Source: Lysobacteraceae bacterium P (GTDB taxonomy: Bacteria; Pseudomonadota; Gammaproteobacteria; Xanthomonadales; Xanthomonadaceae). From it: 64,000 nt of DNA. A model generated the notes under the pieces. The model searched no databases. It worked only from the letters and a program-made list of their open reading frames with translations, and was not told the origin of the DNA. The position numbers and the translations under genes were made by a program. The stretch is taken from contig SCOX01000006.1 in assembly GCA_005503055.1 (NCBI GenBank), positions 124,001 to 188,000 of the forward strand, written 5' to 3'. How positions within the stretch are numbered: the first letter of the stretch is position 1; the number at the start of each line of letters is the position of its first letter. Below, piece by piece: positions 44,111-52,387 of this stretch.

Positions 44111-44485
44111 ATCAAATATTTACATTGAATCAGCGGGAGCGCGGTCGCGGCCGTCTCCCGCTCGCCGCCGACGCGCGATCTTGCTCACACACTGCCTTCC
44201 GGGCGCTTGCCGACCACGGAAGGGAGGAGTAGGGTCGGATACCCAAGCGGCCTGTTTTCCGCTTGGCGATGAGCCTGGTCGATGACGTCAACGCCCATCT
44301 CGAAGGACCCCGCCGCCCCACGTCAGTGTGGGGTCGGTCCTTGTGAGGCCGCCGCCCCCGACCTGCTCTCCCACGACCCCGCGCGACGCCCTGGTCCAAC
44401 GACCGGGGCGTTTTCGTGTGCGGGGCCTTCCGCACGGGCCCGGGCCTTGCGCCTTGGCTTGCCTACCCGCTGAAGGAGGCTCTAC
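44111..44485 (+). ncRNA. Hairpin-rich non-coding stretch, possible small RNA
   Basis: 375 bases without a credible gene but with four strong inverted repeats: 44132-44162 (AGCGGGAG/CTCCCGCT), 44243-44266 (CCAAGCGG/CCGCTTGG), 44303-44342 (AAGGACC/GGTCCTT enclosing CCCCAC/GTGGGG) and 44386-44411. The last is followed by TTTTC and looks like an intrinsic terminator. The first may end the envelope operon. The 44165-44414 part could encode a structured small RNA. I recognise no known family, and no clear promoter was found. Confidence 0.3.
44386..44414 (+). terminator. Intrinsic terminator in the 44.4-kb intergenic region
   Basis: ACGCCCTGGTC/GACCGGGGCGT, 11 bp with one G-U pair and a CAAC loop, running into TTTTCG. 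No protein gene ends within 270 bases upstream, so it terminates either the long read-through of the envelope operon or an unannotated RNA. Confidence 0.65.
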
Positions 44486-44704
44486 ATGTTCGAAGAACGA
44501 CCGCAGCCGGAGATCGACGCGCTGATGAAGGCCAACCCGGAATTCAAGCAGCTCTACCAGCGCCACAAGGATCTCGACAAGAAAGTGATGGACGCCGAAC
44601 TGGGCGTGCTCCCCATCGACGACATCACCCTGGCGCAAATGAAGCGCGAAAAGCTGGCTGCGAAGGACCGCCTGGTCCGCATGTACGACCTGCAGCACCA
44701 CTGA
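44486..44704 (+). CDS. DUF465/YdcH-family small protein
   Basis: A 72-residue helical protein with the YdcH pattern: ALMKANPEFKQLYQRHKDLD, DKKVMDAEL and LAQMKREKLAAKDRLVRMYD. Such proteins form antiparallel coiled-coil hairpins and have no settled function. The ribosome-binding site GAAGGAGG is 9 bases before the ATG. A 13-bp hairpin lies 65 bases downstream. Confidence 0.9.
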   Translation: MFEERPQPEIDALMKANPEFKQLYQRHKDLDKKVMDAELGVLPIDDITLAQMKREKLAAKDRLVRMYDLQHH

Positions 44705-44769
44705 CCCACCCACTTCCTCGCCGCGGGCGGCGACTTCCTCGTCGGTCTCTCCGCCCGCGTCTCCCGGAA

Positions 44770-44800
44770 CCGGGGCGGCTGCGTCCAGCAGCCGCCCCGG
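44770..44800 (+). terminator. 13-bp hairpin after the DUF465 gene
   Basis: A perfect stem CCGGGGCGGCTGC/GCAGCCGCCCCGG with a GTCCA loop, no T-run. It is likely a 3'-end structure of the DUF465 transcript. Confidence 0.5.
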
Positions 44801-44963
44801 TGCGAAGGATCCCGCCCCCCACCGTGCACGGCGCCCGCATTCCGGGCGTCTGCCCGTGCAACGCCCGTACCGGCGCACGGACGCGGCCCCGTCAGCGATC
44901 CCGTCGCGCGAGAAGGTCGCCGGCCGGGTTCCGCCCTTCCTCCGGGGCTCTTAAACTGCCCGG

Positions 44964-46340
44964 ATGAGCATCCATCAATCCGTACTCGAACTGATCGGCC
45001 GCACGCCGGTCATCAAGGCGCAGCGCCTGGACACCGGCGTCTGCGAGCTCTATCTCAAACTCGAATCGCAGAACCCGGGTGGCTCCATCAAGGACCGCAT
45101 CGGCCTGTCGATGATCGACGCGGCCGAGAAGGCCGGGAAGATCCGCCCCGGCGATACGCTGGTCGAAGGCACCGCCGGCAATACCGGCATCGGCCTGGCG
45201 CTGGTCGCGCAGCAGAAGGGCTACAAGCTCATCCTCGTCGTCCCCGACAAGATGAGCCGCGAGAAGATCTTCAACCTCAAGGCGATGGGCGCGCAGGTCG
45301 TGCTCACGCGCTCGGATGTCGCCAAGGGCCATCCGGATTACTACCAGGACCTGGCCGAGCGCCTCGCACGCGAAACGCCCGGCGCGTACTTCATCAACCA
45401 GTTCGGCAATCCCGACAATCCGGCCGCGCATGAATTCGGCACGGGGCCGGAGATCCTGGAGCAGATGGCCGACGCCGGCGGCCTCGACGCGATCGTCTTC
45501 GGCTGCGGGAGCTCGGGCACGATGACCGGGCTGTCGCGCTGCTTCGCTTCCAAGAGCCCGCACACCGAACTCATCCTCGCCGATCCGGTCGGTTCGATCC
45601 TGGAGGAGTACATCAATCGCGGCACGCTCTCGGACAAATCGGCGAGCTGGATGGTGGAAGGCATCGGTGAGGATTTCCTACCGCCAATCTCCGACTTCAC
45701 CCGCGTGAAGAAGGCCTATGCGATCAGCGACAAGGAAAGTTTCCTCACCGCGCGCGAACTGCTGGAGAAGGAAGGCATCCTCGGCGGTTCCTCGACCGGC
45801 ACGCTGCTCGCCGCCGCGCTGAAGTACTGCCTCGAACAGACCACGCCCAAGAAGGTCCTCGTTTTCGTCTGCGACACGGGCAACAAGTACCTGTCGAAGA
45901 TGTACAACGATTTCTGGATGCTCGACAACGGCTTCCTCGCGCGCCAGTCCACGGGCGATCTGCACGACCTGATCCTGCGTCCATTCTCGCAGCGCGACAC
46001 AGTGGTGGTCGGTCCGAACGATCTGCTGGTCACCGCATACCAGCGTATGAAGCTCTACGACGTATCGCAGTTGCCGGTGATGGACGGCGATGCGATCGTC
46101 GGCATCGTCGACGAGAGCGACGTGCTGCTGCACGTGTATGGCGATGAAGCGCGCTTCCGTGACCCGGTGTCCACCGCGATGGTCAGCAAGCTCGACAAGA
46201 TCGACGTGCGCTCGCCGATCGAATCTCTGTTGCCGGTGTTCGACCGCGGGCATGTGGCGATCGTGACCGATGGTGACAAGTTCATCGGCCTGATCACGCG
46301 CATCGACCTGCTCAACTACCTGCGCAGGCGCGTGCAGTAA
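44964..46340 (+). CDS. cbs: Cystathionine beta-synthase with C-terminal CBS pair
   Basis: PLP enzyme (458 aa) condensing serine and homocysteine to cystathionine. The PLP Lys is in NPGGSIKDRIGLSMI, the phosphate loop is EGTAGNTGIGLA, and FGCGSSGTMTGL, EGIGEDFLPP and GGSSTGTLLAAAL complete the fold type II core. Residues about 340-458 form two CBS domains, as in the regulated eukaryotic-type enzyme. With the MetB/cystathionine gamma-lyase gene 2 kb downstream it would support reverse transsulfuration. The 2OG-oxygenase gene overlaps its stop by one base (TAATG). Confidence 0.93.
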   Translation: MSIHQSVLELIGRTPVIKAQRLDTGVCELYLKLESQNPGGSIKDRIGLSMIDAAEKAGKIRPGDTLVEGTAGNTGIGLALVAQQKGYKLILVVPDKMSREKIFNLKAMGAQVVLTRSDVAKGHPDYYQDLAERLARETPGAYFINQFGNPDNPAAHEFGTGPEILEQMADAGGLDAIVFGCGSSGTMTGLSRCFASKSPHTELILADPVGSILEEYINRGTLSDKSASWMVEGIGEDFLPPISDFTRVKKAYAISDKESFLTARELLEKEGILGGSSTGTLLAAALKYCLEQTTPKKVLVFVCDTGNKYLSKMYNDFWMLDNGFLARQSTGDLHDLILRPFSQRDTVVVGPNDLLVTAYQRMKLYDVSQLPVMDGDAIVGIVDESDVLLHVYGDEARFRDPVSTAMVSKLDKIDVRSPIESLLPVFDRGHVAIVTDGDKFIGLITRIDLLNYLRRRVQ

Positions 46341-47284
46341 TGAACGCCGCGGCGTCCGCGCACTGGCTCCCGGGCGACCGTCTGCCCGACGTGCGTCTGC
46401 GCGCCGCCGACGGCGAAAGCTGCACGCTGCACGCCGAATTCGCCGGCGCGCCGTTGTGGCTGGCGACGCCGCTCGATGCGCAGACCGCGGCGCGGTTGCC
46501 GTCGCCACCGCCGGGCACCGTCGCACTGTGCGTCGGGCCTTCCGTCATCGAAGGCGCTGCCGCCGGCTGGCAGGCGTTCGCAGCCGATCCGCGCTGGTGT
46601 GCGGGCCTGGGCGCGGGGCTGTTCTGGCGGGCGGACACAAACCTGCGCCTGCAGGAGTCGCAGCCGTTGCCGCTCGATGCGCCGCCCCTGCCCGTGTCCG
46701 CGATCGCGCCGCTGACCGACGAGCGCATGCTGACCATCGCGCCGGTCCTGCAGGTTCCTGGCGTGTTCGAGCCGGAATTGTGCGCCGCGCTGATTCGTCA
46801 CCTCGAAGTGGATTGCGCCGGCGGCGACGTTTCCGCCGTGCTCGTGCTGCAGGACGGTGAGCAGCGATTGCAAGTCGACCCGAACATCAAGCAACGCCGC
46901 GAAACGATCCCGCGCGATGCGCAGCTGGAAGCACGCATGCACGAACGCCTGATGCGCCGCGCGCTGCCCGAGCTCGCGCGCGTGTTCAACTTCGAAGTGC
47001 GTCGGCGCGATCCGTTCAAGCTGCTGGCCTACCCGGAAGGCGCCGGCTATTTCCGCGCGCATCGCGACAACGAAACGCCGGATGTCGCGCATCGCCGGTT
47101 CGCGTTGTCGGTGAACCTCAACCAGGGCGATTACGTGGGCGGCGAGTTCCGCTATCCCGAATTCGGCCCACATCTGTTCTCGCCGCAGACCGGTGCGGCG
47201 CTGGTGTTCTCGTGCTCGGTGCTGCACGAAGTGATGCCGGTCGAGCGCGGTACGCGCTACGCCATGACCACGTTCCTGGCCTGA
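46340..47284 (+). CDS. 2OG-Fe(II) dioxygenase with N-terminal thioredoxin-like region
   Basis: Prolyl-4-hydroxylase-type oxygenase (314 aa). The iron site is HRDNETPD (HxD) and the distal His of SVLHEVMPVERGTRYAMTTF, whose Arg is the 2-oxoglutarate contact. The first 110 residues begin GDRLPDVRLRAADGESCTLH, reminiscent of a peroxiredoxin strand, but the peroxidatic Cys position is lost. The target is unknown. It is translationally coupled to cystathionine beta-synthase and its stop directly abuts the stop of the convergent sulfotransferase-like gene. Confidence 0.83.
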   Translation: MNAAASAHWLPGDRLPDVRLRAADGESCTLHAEFAGAPLWLATPLDAQTAARLPSPPPGTVALCVGPSVIEGAAAGWQAFAADPRWCAGLGAGLFWRADTNLRLQESQPLPLDAPPLPVSAIAPLTDERMLTIAPVLQVPGVFEPELCAALIRHLEVDCAGGDVSAVLVLQDGEQRLQVDPNIKQRRETIPRDAQLEARMHERLMRRALPELARVFNFEVRRRDPFKLLAYPEGAGYFRAHRDNETPDVAHRRFALSVNLNQGDYVGGEFRYPEFGPHLFSPQTGAALVFSCSVLHEVMPVERGTRYAMTTFLA

Positions 47285-48298
47285 TCAGTCGCGCGGGCGA
47301 AGGCGCGCGGCGAGGTCGGTCTTGCCGATCGCGTCGAGCGCGGCCTGTGCCCAGTCCATTCCGTCGGCGATACCGTCCGCGTGCTTCTGCGCGGCCGCGG
47401 CGAGTTCGCGGCGCCGTGCGTTGCCGTCGAAATGCGCGCCGCCGTCCTTCGCGTAACGGCTCAGAAGTTCGGAGGATTTGATGCGCTGCGCCCAGTCCGG
47501 CGGCGCTTGCAGGCCGTAATGCGCGGCCAGGCGTGCGATGGCCGGAGCGGGATCACGCAGGACATCTGCGAAGTCCAGGTCGATCAGCCGCCCGACGAGC
47601 GCGGGATCGGCGGCCAGCGCCTGCCAGCGCAACTGCTCGACCAGCCATGCCCGGGCCAGTCGCGCGCCGGGGCTATGGGCCGCCGGCAGCGACGGCTGGC
47701 GTGCCAGCCGCAGCGGTTCGCTGCTCAGGACGCCGTCGATGAGGGCCGCGTCGCGGAGCATCGTCGCCAGCCAGGTGTGCAGGTCGACCCACAGCAGGCA
47801 GCCGTTGCCGGTCGTGGGCAGCAGGCGGTCGGCGAGGGTGGCGACCAGGCTGGTCGGCTTGACGATGACGGCGTGGGTGTCGGCGAAACCGCGGGCGAGC
47901 AGGGCCAGTACCGGCGCTTCCCACGACATCACCGTCGGATCCTCGCGGCCGTGCGCGAGGGCCAGCAACGGCAGGGGCTCGCGCAAACCGAGCACGCCTG
48001 GCATGAGGTCGAGCAGGCGGCTCACCAGCGACGAGCCGCAGTGGCCGATATGGAACAGCCAGTGGACGTCGCGCAGGGGCGAAGAGGCGGGCAGGGCGGC
48101 GTCCAATTCGGTCCGGTTCACGGCCCATCCGGAGATATCCCGCCGCCCCAGCGAACGCTGGTCCAGGAAGCTGGCCCGGCGGTAGTCATCGGCCTCGAAA
48201 TGCAGCACCCAGGCGCGGTTTTCGGCCGGATCGAACGCGTACAGCGGGTAGGCTGCACTGCGGCTGAAATCCGGGGGCAAACGCCTGGGAGGGCTCAT
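47285..48298 (-). CDS. Sulfotransferase-like P-loop protein
   Basis: Protein of 337 aa with a PAPS-binding-type P loop, LFHIGHCGSSLVSRLLDLMP, followed by VLGLREPLPLL and the strand VIVKPTSLVATL, as in bacterial sulfotransferase-family proteins. A region rich in Leu, Ala and Arg follows and the C-terminus has YGLQAPPDWAQRI, resembling the end of Stf-type domains. The acceptor is unknown. It is divergent from metB with 52 bases between the starts. Confidence 0.7.
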   Translation of the reverse strand: MSPPRRLPPDFSRSAAYPLYAFDPAENRAWVLHFEADDYRRASFLDQRSLGRRDISGWAVNRTELDAALPASSPLRDVHWLFHIGHCGSSLVSRLLDLMPGVLGLREPLPLLALAHGREDPTVMSWEAPVLALLARGFADTHAVIVKPTSLVATLADRLLPTTGNGCLLWVDLHTWLATMLRDAALIDGVLSSEPLRLARQPSLPAAHSPGARLARAWLVEQLRWQALAADPALVGRLIDLDFADVLRDPAPAIARLAAHYGLQAPPDWAQRIKSSELLSRYAKDGGAHFDGNARRRELAAAAQKHADGIADGMDWAQAALDAIGKTDLAARLRPRD

Positions 48299-48304
48299 GG
48301 GCGG

Positions 48305-48313
48305 TGCTAGAAT
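48305..48313 (+). promoter_or_regulatory. Extended -10 promoter of metB, TGCTAGAAT
   Basis: TG-N-TAGAAT is an extended -10; no -35 hexamer stands out. Transcription would start near 48320, about 30 bases before the ATG. The same nine bases recur in the duplicated segment before galE. Confidence 0.55.
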
Positions 48314-48350
48314 CGTCGGCCGCCCATGCTAGCGGAATTGGAAGGACGCA

Positions 48351-49535
48351 ATGACTGAACGACATGCCGACGGCGGGGCGAAGAAGCCCGGCCTTGGTAC
48401 CCTCGCGATCCACGCCGGCCAGAGCCCAGACCCGACCACGGGTGCGGTGATGACCCCGATCTACGCCACCTCCACGTACGCCCAGAGCAGCCCGGGCGTG
48501 CACCTGGGGTTCGAGTACTCGCGCAGTCACAACCCGACCCGTTTCGCCTATGAGCGCTGCGTCGCCGGCCTGGAAGGCGGCACTCGCGGTTACGCCTTCG
48601 CGTCCGGCCTGGCGGCGACGTCGACGATCCTGGAGCTGCTGGATTCGGGCAGCCACGTCATCGCGATGGACGACGTCTACGGCGGCACCTACCGGTTGTT
48701 CGAGCGCGTGCGTCGCCGCTCCGCCGGCCTGGATTTCAGCTGGGTCGACCTGAGCGACGCGGCCGCGTTCGAAGCGGCGATCCGGCCTGAGACGAAGATG
48801 GTCTGGATCGAGACGCCGACCAATCCGCTGCTCAAGCTGGTGGACATCGCGCAGATCGCCGCGATCGCCCGCAAGCGCGGCCTGATCGTGGTAGTCGACA
48901 ACACGTTCTGCTCGCCGATCCTGCAGCGCCCGCTTGAGCTGGGCGCGCACCTCGTCATGCATTCGGCGACCAAGTACCTCAACGGCCATTCCGACATCGT
49001 CGGCGGCATGGTGGTCGTCGGCGACGACGCCGAGATTGCCGATCAGATGACCTTCCTGCAGAACGCGATCGGCGGCGTGCAGGGTCCGTTCGACAGCTTC
49101 CTCGCGCTGCGTGGCCTGAAGACGCTGCACCTGCGCATGAAGGCGCACTGCGAGAACGCGCAGGTGCTGGCTGAATGGCTGCAGACACATCCGGCGATCG
49201 AGAAGGTGATCTACCCCGGCCTCACCTCGCACCCGCAGCACGAACTGGCCAAGCGCCAGATGCACGGCTTCGGCGGCATGCTCAGCATCTACGTCAAGGG
49301 CGGTGAATCCGCTGCGCGACGCATGATGGAACGGTGCAAGCTGTTCACCGTGGCCGAATCGCTGGGCGGCGTGGAAAGCCTGATCAACCACCCGGCGATC
49401 ATGACGCATGCGTCGGTCCCGGCCGAACGCCGCGCGGCACTGGGCATCACCGACAATTTGGTGCGGTTGAGCGTGGGTGTGGAGGATCTGGCGGACCTGC
49501 GCGCCGAGCTGGCGAACGCCCTGTCGGCGTCGTGA
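48351..49535 (+). CDS. metB: Cystathionine gamma-synthase/gamma-lyase (MetB type)
   Basis: PLP enzyme (394 aa) of the Cys/Met metabolism family. The PLP Lys lies in LVMHSATKYLNGHSDIVGGM, with YSRSHNPTRFAYERCVAGLE, AFASGLAATST, WIETPTNPLLKLVDI and VVVDNTFCSPILQRPLELGA. The first 12 residues are a polar extension. Gamma-lyase versus gamma-synthase activity cannot be settled; with cystathionine beta-synthase close by, lyase use is likely. In Xanthomonas this gene marks one border of the variable LPS locus, which matches the genes that follow. Confidence 0.92.
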   Translation: MTERHADGGAKKPGLGTLAIHAGQSPDPTTGAVMTPIYATSTYAQSSPGVHLGFEYSRSHNPTRFAYERCVAGLEGGTRGYAFASGLAATSTILELLDSGSHVIAMDDVYGGTYRLFERVRRRSAGLDFSWVDLSDAAAFEAAIRPETKMVWIETPTNPLLKLVDIAQIAAIARKRGLIVVVDNTFCSPILQRPLELGAHLVMHSATKYLNGHSDIVGGMVVVGDDAEIADQMTFLQNAIGGVQGPFDSFLALRGLKTLHLRMKAHCENAQVLAEWLQTHPAIEKVIYPGLTSHPQHELAKRQMHGFGGMLSIYVKGGESAARRMMERCKLFTVAESLGGVESLINHPAIMTHASVPAERRAALGITDNLVRLSVGVEDLADLRAELANALSAS

Positions 49536-49560
49536 CCCGACCGCGCGGAGGATGTCGGAC

Positions 49561-51018
49561 ATGACCTTGCCGCCGGATGCGGCGCGCGGACGCGATGCGG
49601 GCGACGATACGGCTCGCGCTGCAGCGCGCGACTGGCCCCGCGAGAACTGGGCGCTGCAGTGCCGGCTCGCCGAGACGCAGCACTCGCTGGCGCAGGCGCG
49701 CGCCGAAATTGATCGGATGCTCCACAGCCGCTCCTGGCGCGTGACCCGTTTTATGCGATCTGGGCTCGATGGCCTGCGCCGGCTGTTGCGCCCGCGGCGG
49801 GGAGGCGTGCAGCCGCCGGCGCTGCGTTCGGCCGAAGGGTTCGAAGCGCCGATTGGGCGAACCGGCCTGCCGCTGCTGATGGTCGACGTGACCGAGCTGG
49901 CGATCGAGAACCTCCAGGGTGGCATCCAGCACACCGTCAAGGGACTGCTGTCGGAATGGCTCCTCGCGCCGCCGCCTGGCTGGCAGGTCGTGCCGGTGCA
50001 GCTGGCGCGAGAAGGCATCTACGTCTCGGCCTCGCGCGATTTGGCGCACCTGTTCGGCACCTTCCACGATCCGCACGCGGGGCGCCAGATCGCCGTTCGC
50101 CAAGGTGATGTGTTCTTGGGCCTGGACCTGCTGCGGGACCATGCCGTGCTGTTCCGCGAGGCGCTCGAACGTCTCAGGGGGGGCGGCGTGCGGGTCGAGA
50201 TCGTCGTCTATGACTTGCTGCCGATCGATCTGGCGCATTGCGTACCCGAGCACATCCATCAGTCGTTCTCTAAATGGCTGGATGTGGTCGGTGACCTCGC
50301 CGACGGCGCTATCTGCATTTCCCACGCCGTAGCGACCCGTTTCGCCTCATGGCTGTCCGGCCGTACGGGACGAAACGCGGGCATCGCCGTAACCAGCTTC
50401 CGGCTGGGCGTGCCGACACTATCGGTCTGGCCGCCGAGGCCGCAGGCGGCTGTCGCGACGCGTTCCGCGGCGTTCCTCATGGTTGGCACCGTCGAGCCCC
50501 GCAAGGGCTACGTGGATGCGCTGGATGCCTTCGACCGACTCTGGGCGTCGTCGCTCGATCCGGCCATCACCCTGACCATCGTCGGGCGCTACGGTTGGGG
50601 GCTCGATGACTTCCGTGGCCGCCTGGAAACGCACCCCGAGCTGGGTCGCCGACTGCGCTGGCTGCGGAGCGCGACCGATGACGACGTGCACGCCTGCTAT
50701 CAGCAGTCCGACGCCCTGCTTTTCTGCTCTTACGGAGAGGGCTTCGGACTGCCGATCGTCGAGGCGGCGCTGCATCGCCTGCCCATGATCCTGCGCGACC
50801 TCCCCGAGTTCCGAGAGGTTGCAGGCGAAGGCGCGTTCTTCTTCGACGGCGAAGGCGGCCCGGCGGTGGAACGAGCCGTGCTCCAGTGGCTTCGGCTGAG
50901 GCAGGAGGCGGCCGTTCCGCAGCCGTCGTCCGGTGTCGCCATCACCTGGCAGCAGAGCGCGGTTCAGTTGCTGTCGGTCATCGAGTCCGGAGCGGCCCTG
51001 GACCGCCGTGTGCACTAG
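49561..51018 (+). CDS. GT4-type glycosyltransferase, first gene after metB
   Basis: Glycosyltransferase (485 aa), GT-B fold. A short N-terminal coiled coil (LQCRLAETQHSLAQARAEID) and basic segment precede a Rossmann region with DVTELAIENLQGGIQHTVKG. The GT4 core has AAFLMVGTVEPRKGYVDALD, ITLTIVGRYGWG and the nucleotide-sugar motif FCSYGEGFGLPIVEAALHRL. The start at 49561 is chosen because GGAGG lies nine bases upstream; an ATG at 49552 directly abuts it. It starts 26 bases after metB and is likely cotranscribed. The sugar and linkage are unknown. Confidence 0.85.
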   Translation: MTLPPDAARGRDAGDDTARAAARDWPRENWALQCRLAETQHSLAQARAEIDRMLHSRSWRVTRFMRSGLDGLRRLLRPRRGGVQPPALRSAEGFEAPIGRTGLPLLMVDVTELAIENLQGGIQHTVKGLLSEWLLAPPPGWQVVPVQLAREGIYVSASRDLAHLFGTFHDPHAGRQIAVRQGDVFLGLDLLRDHAVLFREALERLRGGGVRVEIVVYDLLPIDLAHCVPEHIHQSFSKWLDVVGDLADGAICISHAVATRFASWLSGRTGRNAGIAVTSFRLGVPTLSVWPPRPQAAVATRSAAFLMVGTVEPRKGYVDALDAFDRLWASSLDPAITLTIVGRYGWGLDDFRGRLETHPELGRRLRWLRSATDDDVHACYQQSDALLFCSYGEGFGLPIVEAALHRLPMILRDLPEFREVAGEGAFFFDGEGGPAVERAVLQWLRLRQEAAVPQPSSGVAITWQQSAVQLLSVIESGAALDRRVH

Positions 51019-51131
51019 CGGTTTGTCCCGACGCGGGCAGGATCTGGCCCGGCGCCCCGAGCAGTGCAGCCATCGATTCGGCTTCGGCGCGGGCCTTTCG
51101 TTAAGGCTTGGAGCCTCTGGGGCGCAGGGGC

Positions 51132-51343
51132 GCGATGCTAGAATCATCGGTCGCCCATGCCGGCGGTACTGGAAGGATCTGATGATCGAACGACAAGCTG
51201 GAGACGGGGTATGGAAGCCCGCCCCGGGCGCCTTGGCGATCCGCACGTGGCAACTCCATGCGCCCGGCCCTGACGCCGTGCCGATGCATATCGCCCGACG
51301 TCGCTTCCGCACCGCGGTCGTGCAGCGCCGGAGTGCCTTGTGA
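51132..51343 (+). pseudogene. Degenerate copy of metB promoter and 5' end
   Basis: Positions 51132-51241 align without gaps to 48301-48410 at about three quarters identity, including the extended -10 TGCTAGAAT and an ATG at the same offset (51182). The encoded start MIERQAGDGVWKPAPGALAI parallels MetB MTERHADGGAKKPGLGTLAI. Similarity fades after about codon 20. The frame stays open for 53 codons and ends in a GTGA overlap with galE, so the fragment may now supply a promoter and coupled translation. The 113 bases before it show nothing I recognise. Confidence 0.75.
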
Positions 51344-52350
51344 CGGAGAATATCCTGGTCACCGGCGGTGCCGGTTACATCGGCTCGCACACCTGCGTCG
51401 CACTGGCTAAGGCGGGCATCGCCTTCACCATCCTCGACAATCTCAGCAACGCCAACCGGGGCGTGCTGGATCGGCTTGCGCACATCATCGGGTTCCAGCC
51501 CGAGTTCGTGGAAGGCGATGTGCGCGACGTCGCGTTACTGCGAACGCTTTTCGCGGCGGGCCGATTCACGGGCGTGATCCATTTCGCCGGGCTCAAGGCG
51601 GTGGGTGAGTCCGTCGAGAAACCGCTCGAGTACTACGACAACAATTTTGTCGGTACGGTTCGCCTGCTCGAGGCCATGCGCACTTCCGACTGCCGGACGC
51701 TGGTGTTCTCGTCGTCCGCGACCGTGTACGGCGCGGCCTCCGCGACGATGCCGTTGTCGGAAGACAGCCCGTTGTCCGCGACGAATCCCTATGGGCGTTC
51801 CAAATTCATGGTCGAGGAGATGCTGCGCGACCTGGGCCACGCCGAGCCGGACTGGCGGATCGCGTGCCTGCGCTACTTCAATCCCGTCGGCGCGCATTCA
51901 AGCGGCTTGATAGGCGAGGACCCGCGCGGTATCCCCAACAATCTGATGCCTTACATCAGCCAAGTGGCGACCGGAAAGCTGCGCTGCCTGAAGGTGTTCG
52001 GCGACGACTATCCCACGCCCGACGGCACCGGCGTGCGCGATTACATTCACGTCGTCGATCTCGCCGTCGGCCACCTCGCCGCACTGGCGCGGCTGCCGCA
52101 GCGACAGGGCGTCCTGACCGTCAACCTGGGCACGGGCAAGGGAACGTCCGTGCTCGATATGGTCAGGGCCTTTGAAGTGTGCAGCGGGCGTCCCGTTCCC
52201 TATGAGATCGCCCCGCGCCGGCCCGGCGACGTGGCCGAATGCTGGGCCGATCCGTCGCACGCGCATCGCGAGCTTGGGTGGAAGGCCCATCTCTCCATTT
52301 CGGACATGTGCGCAGACGCTTGGCGTTGGCAAAGCCAACACGACGCCTGA
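51340..52350 (+). CDS. galE: UDP-glucose 4-epimerase
   Basis: Extended SDR (336 aa) interconverting UDP-glucose and UDP-galactose (or the GlcNAc forms). The NAD loop is ILVTGGAGYIGSHTCVALAK, the catalytic Ser/Tyr/Lys are in VFSSSATVYGA and NPYGRSKFMVEEML, and FNPVGAHSSGLIGEDPRGIP and VFGDDYPTPDGTGVRDYIHV are GalE-specific. The start is a GTG at 51340 overlapping the upstream small ORF. It supplies a sugar nucleotide for the polysaccharide. Confidence 0.94.
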   Translation: MTENILVTGGAGYIGSHTCVALAKAGIAFTILDNLSNANRGVLDRLAHIIGFQPEFVEGDVRDVALLRTLFAAGRFTGVIHFAGLKAVGESVEKPLEYYDNNFVGTVRLLEAMRTSDCRTLVFSSSATVYGAASATMPLSEDSPLSATNPYGRSKFMVEEMLRDLGHAEPDWRIACLRYFNPVGAHSSGLIGEDPRGIPNNLMPYISQVATGKLRCLKVFGDDYPTPDGTGVRDYIHVVDLAVGHLAALARLPQRQGVLTVNLGTGKGTSVLDMVRAFEVCSGRPVPYEIAPRRPGDVAECWADPSHAHRELGWKAHLSISDMCADAWRWQSQHDA

Positions 52351-52387
52351 ACAGACCCACCACGAGACTCCGTACTCCCCACGAATC

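Noticed and set aside
48241-48350. SAM or other riboswitch in front of metB.
   Set aside because: Only about 30 bases lie between the predicted transcription start and the ATG, too short for a known SAM riboswitch.
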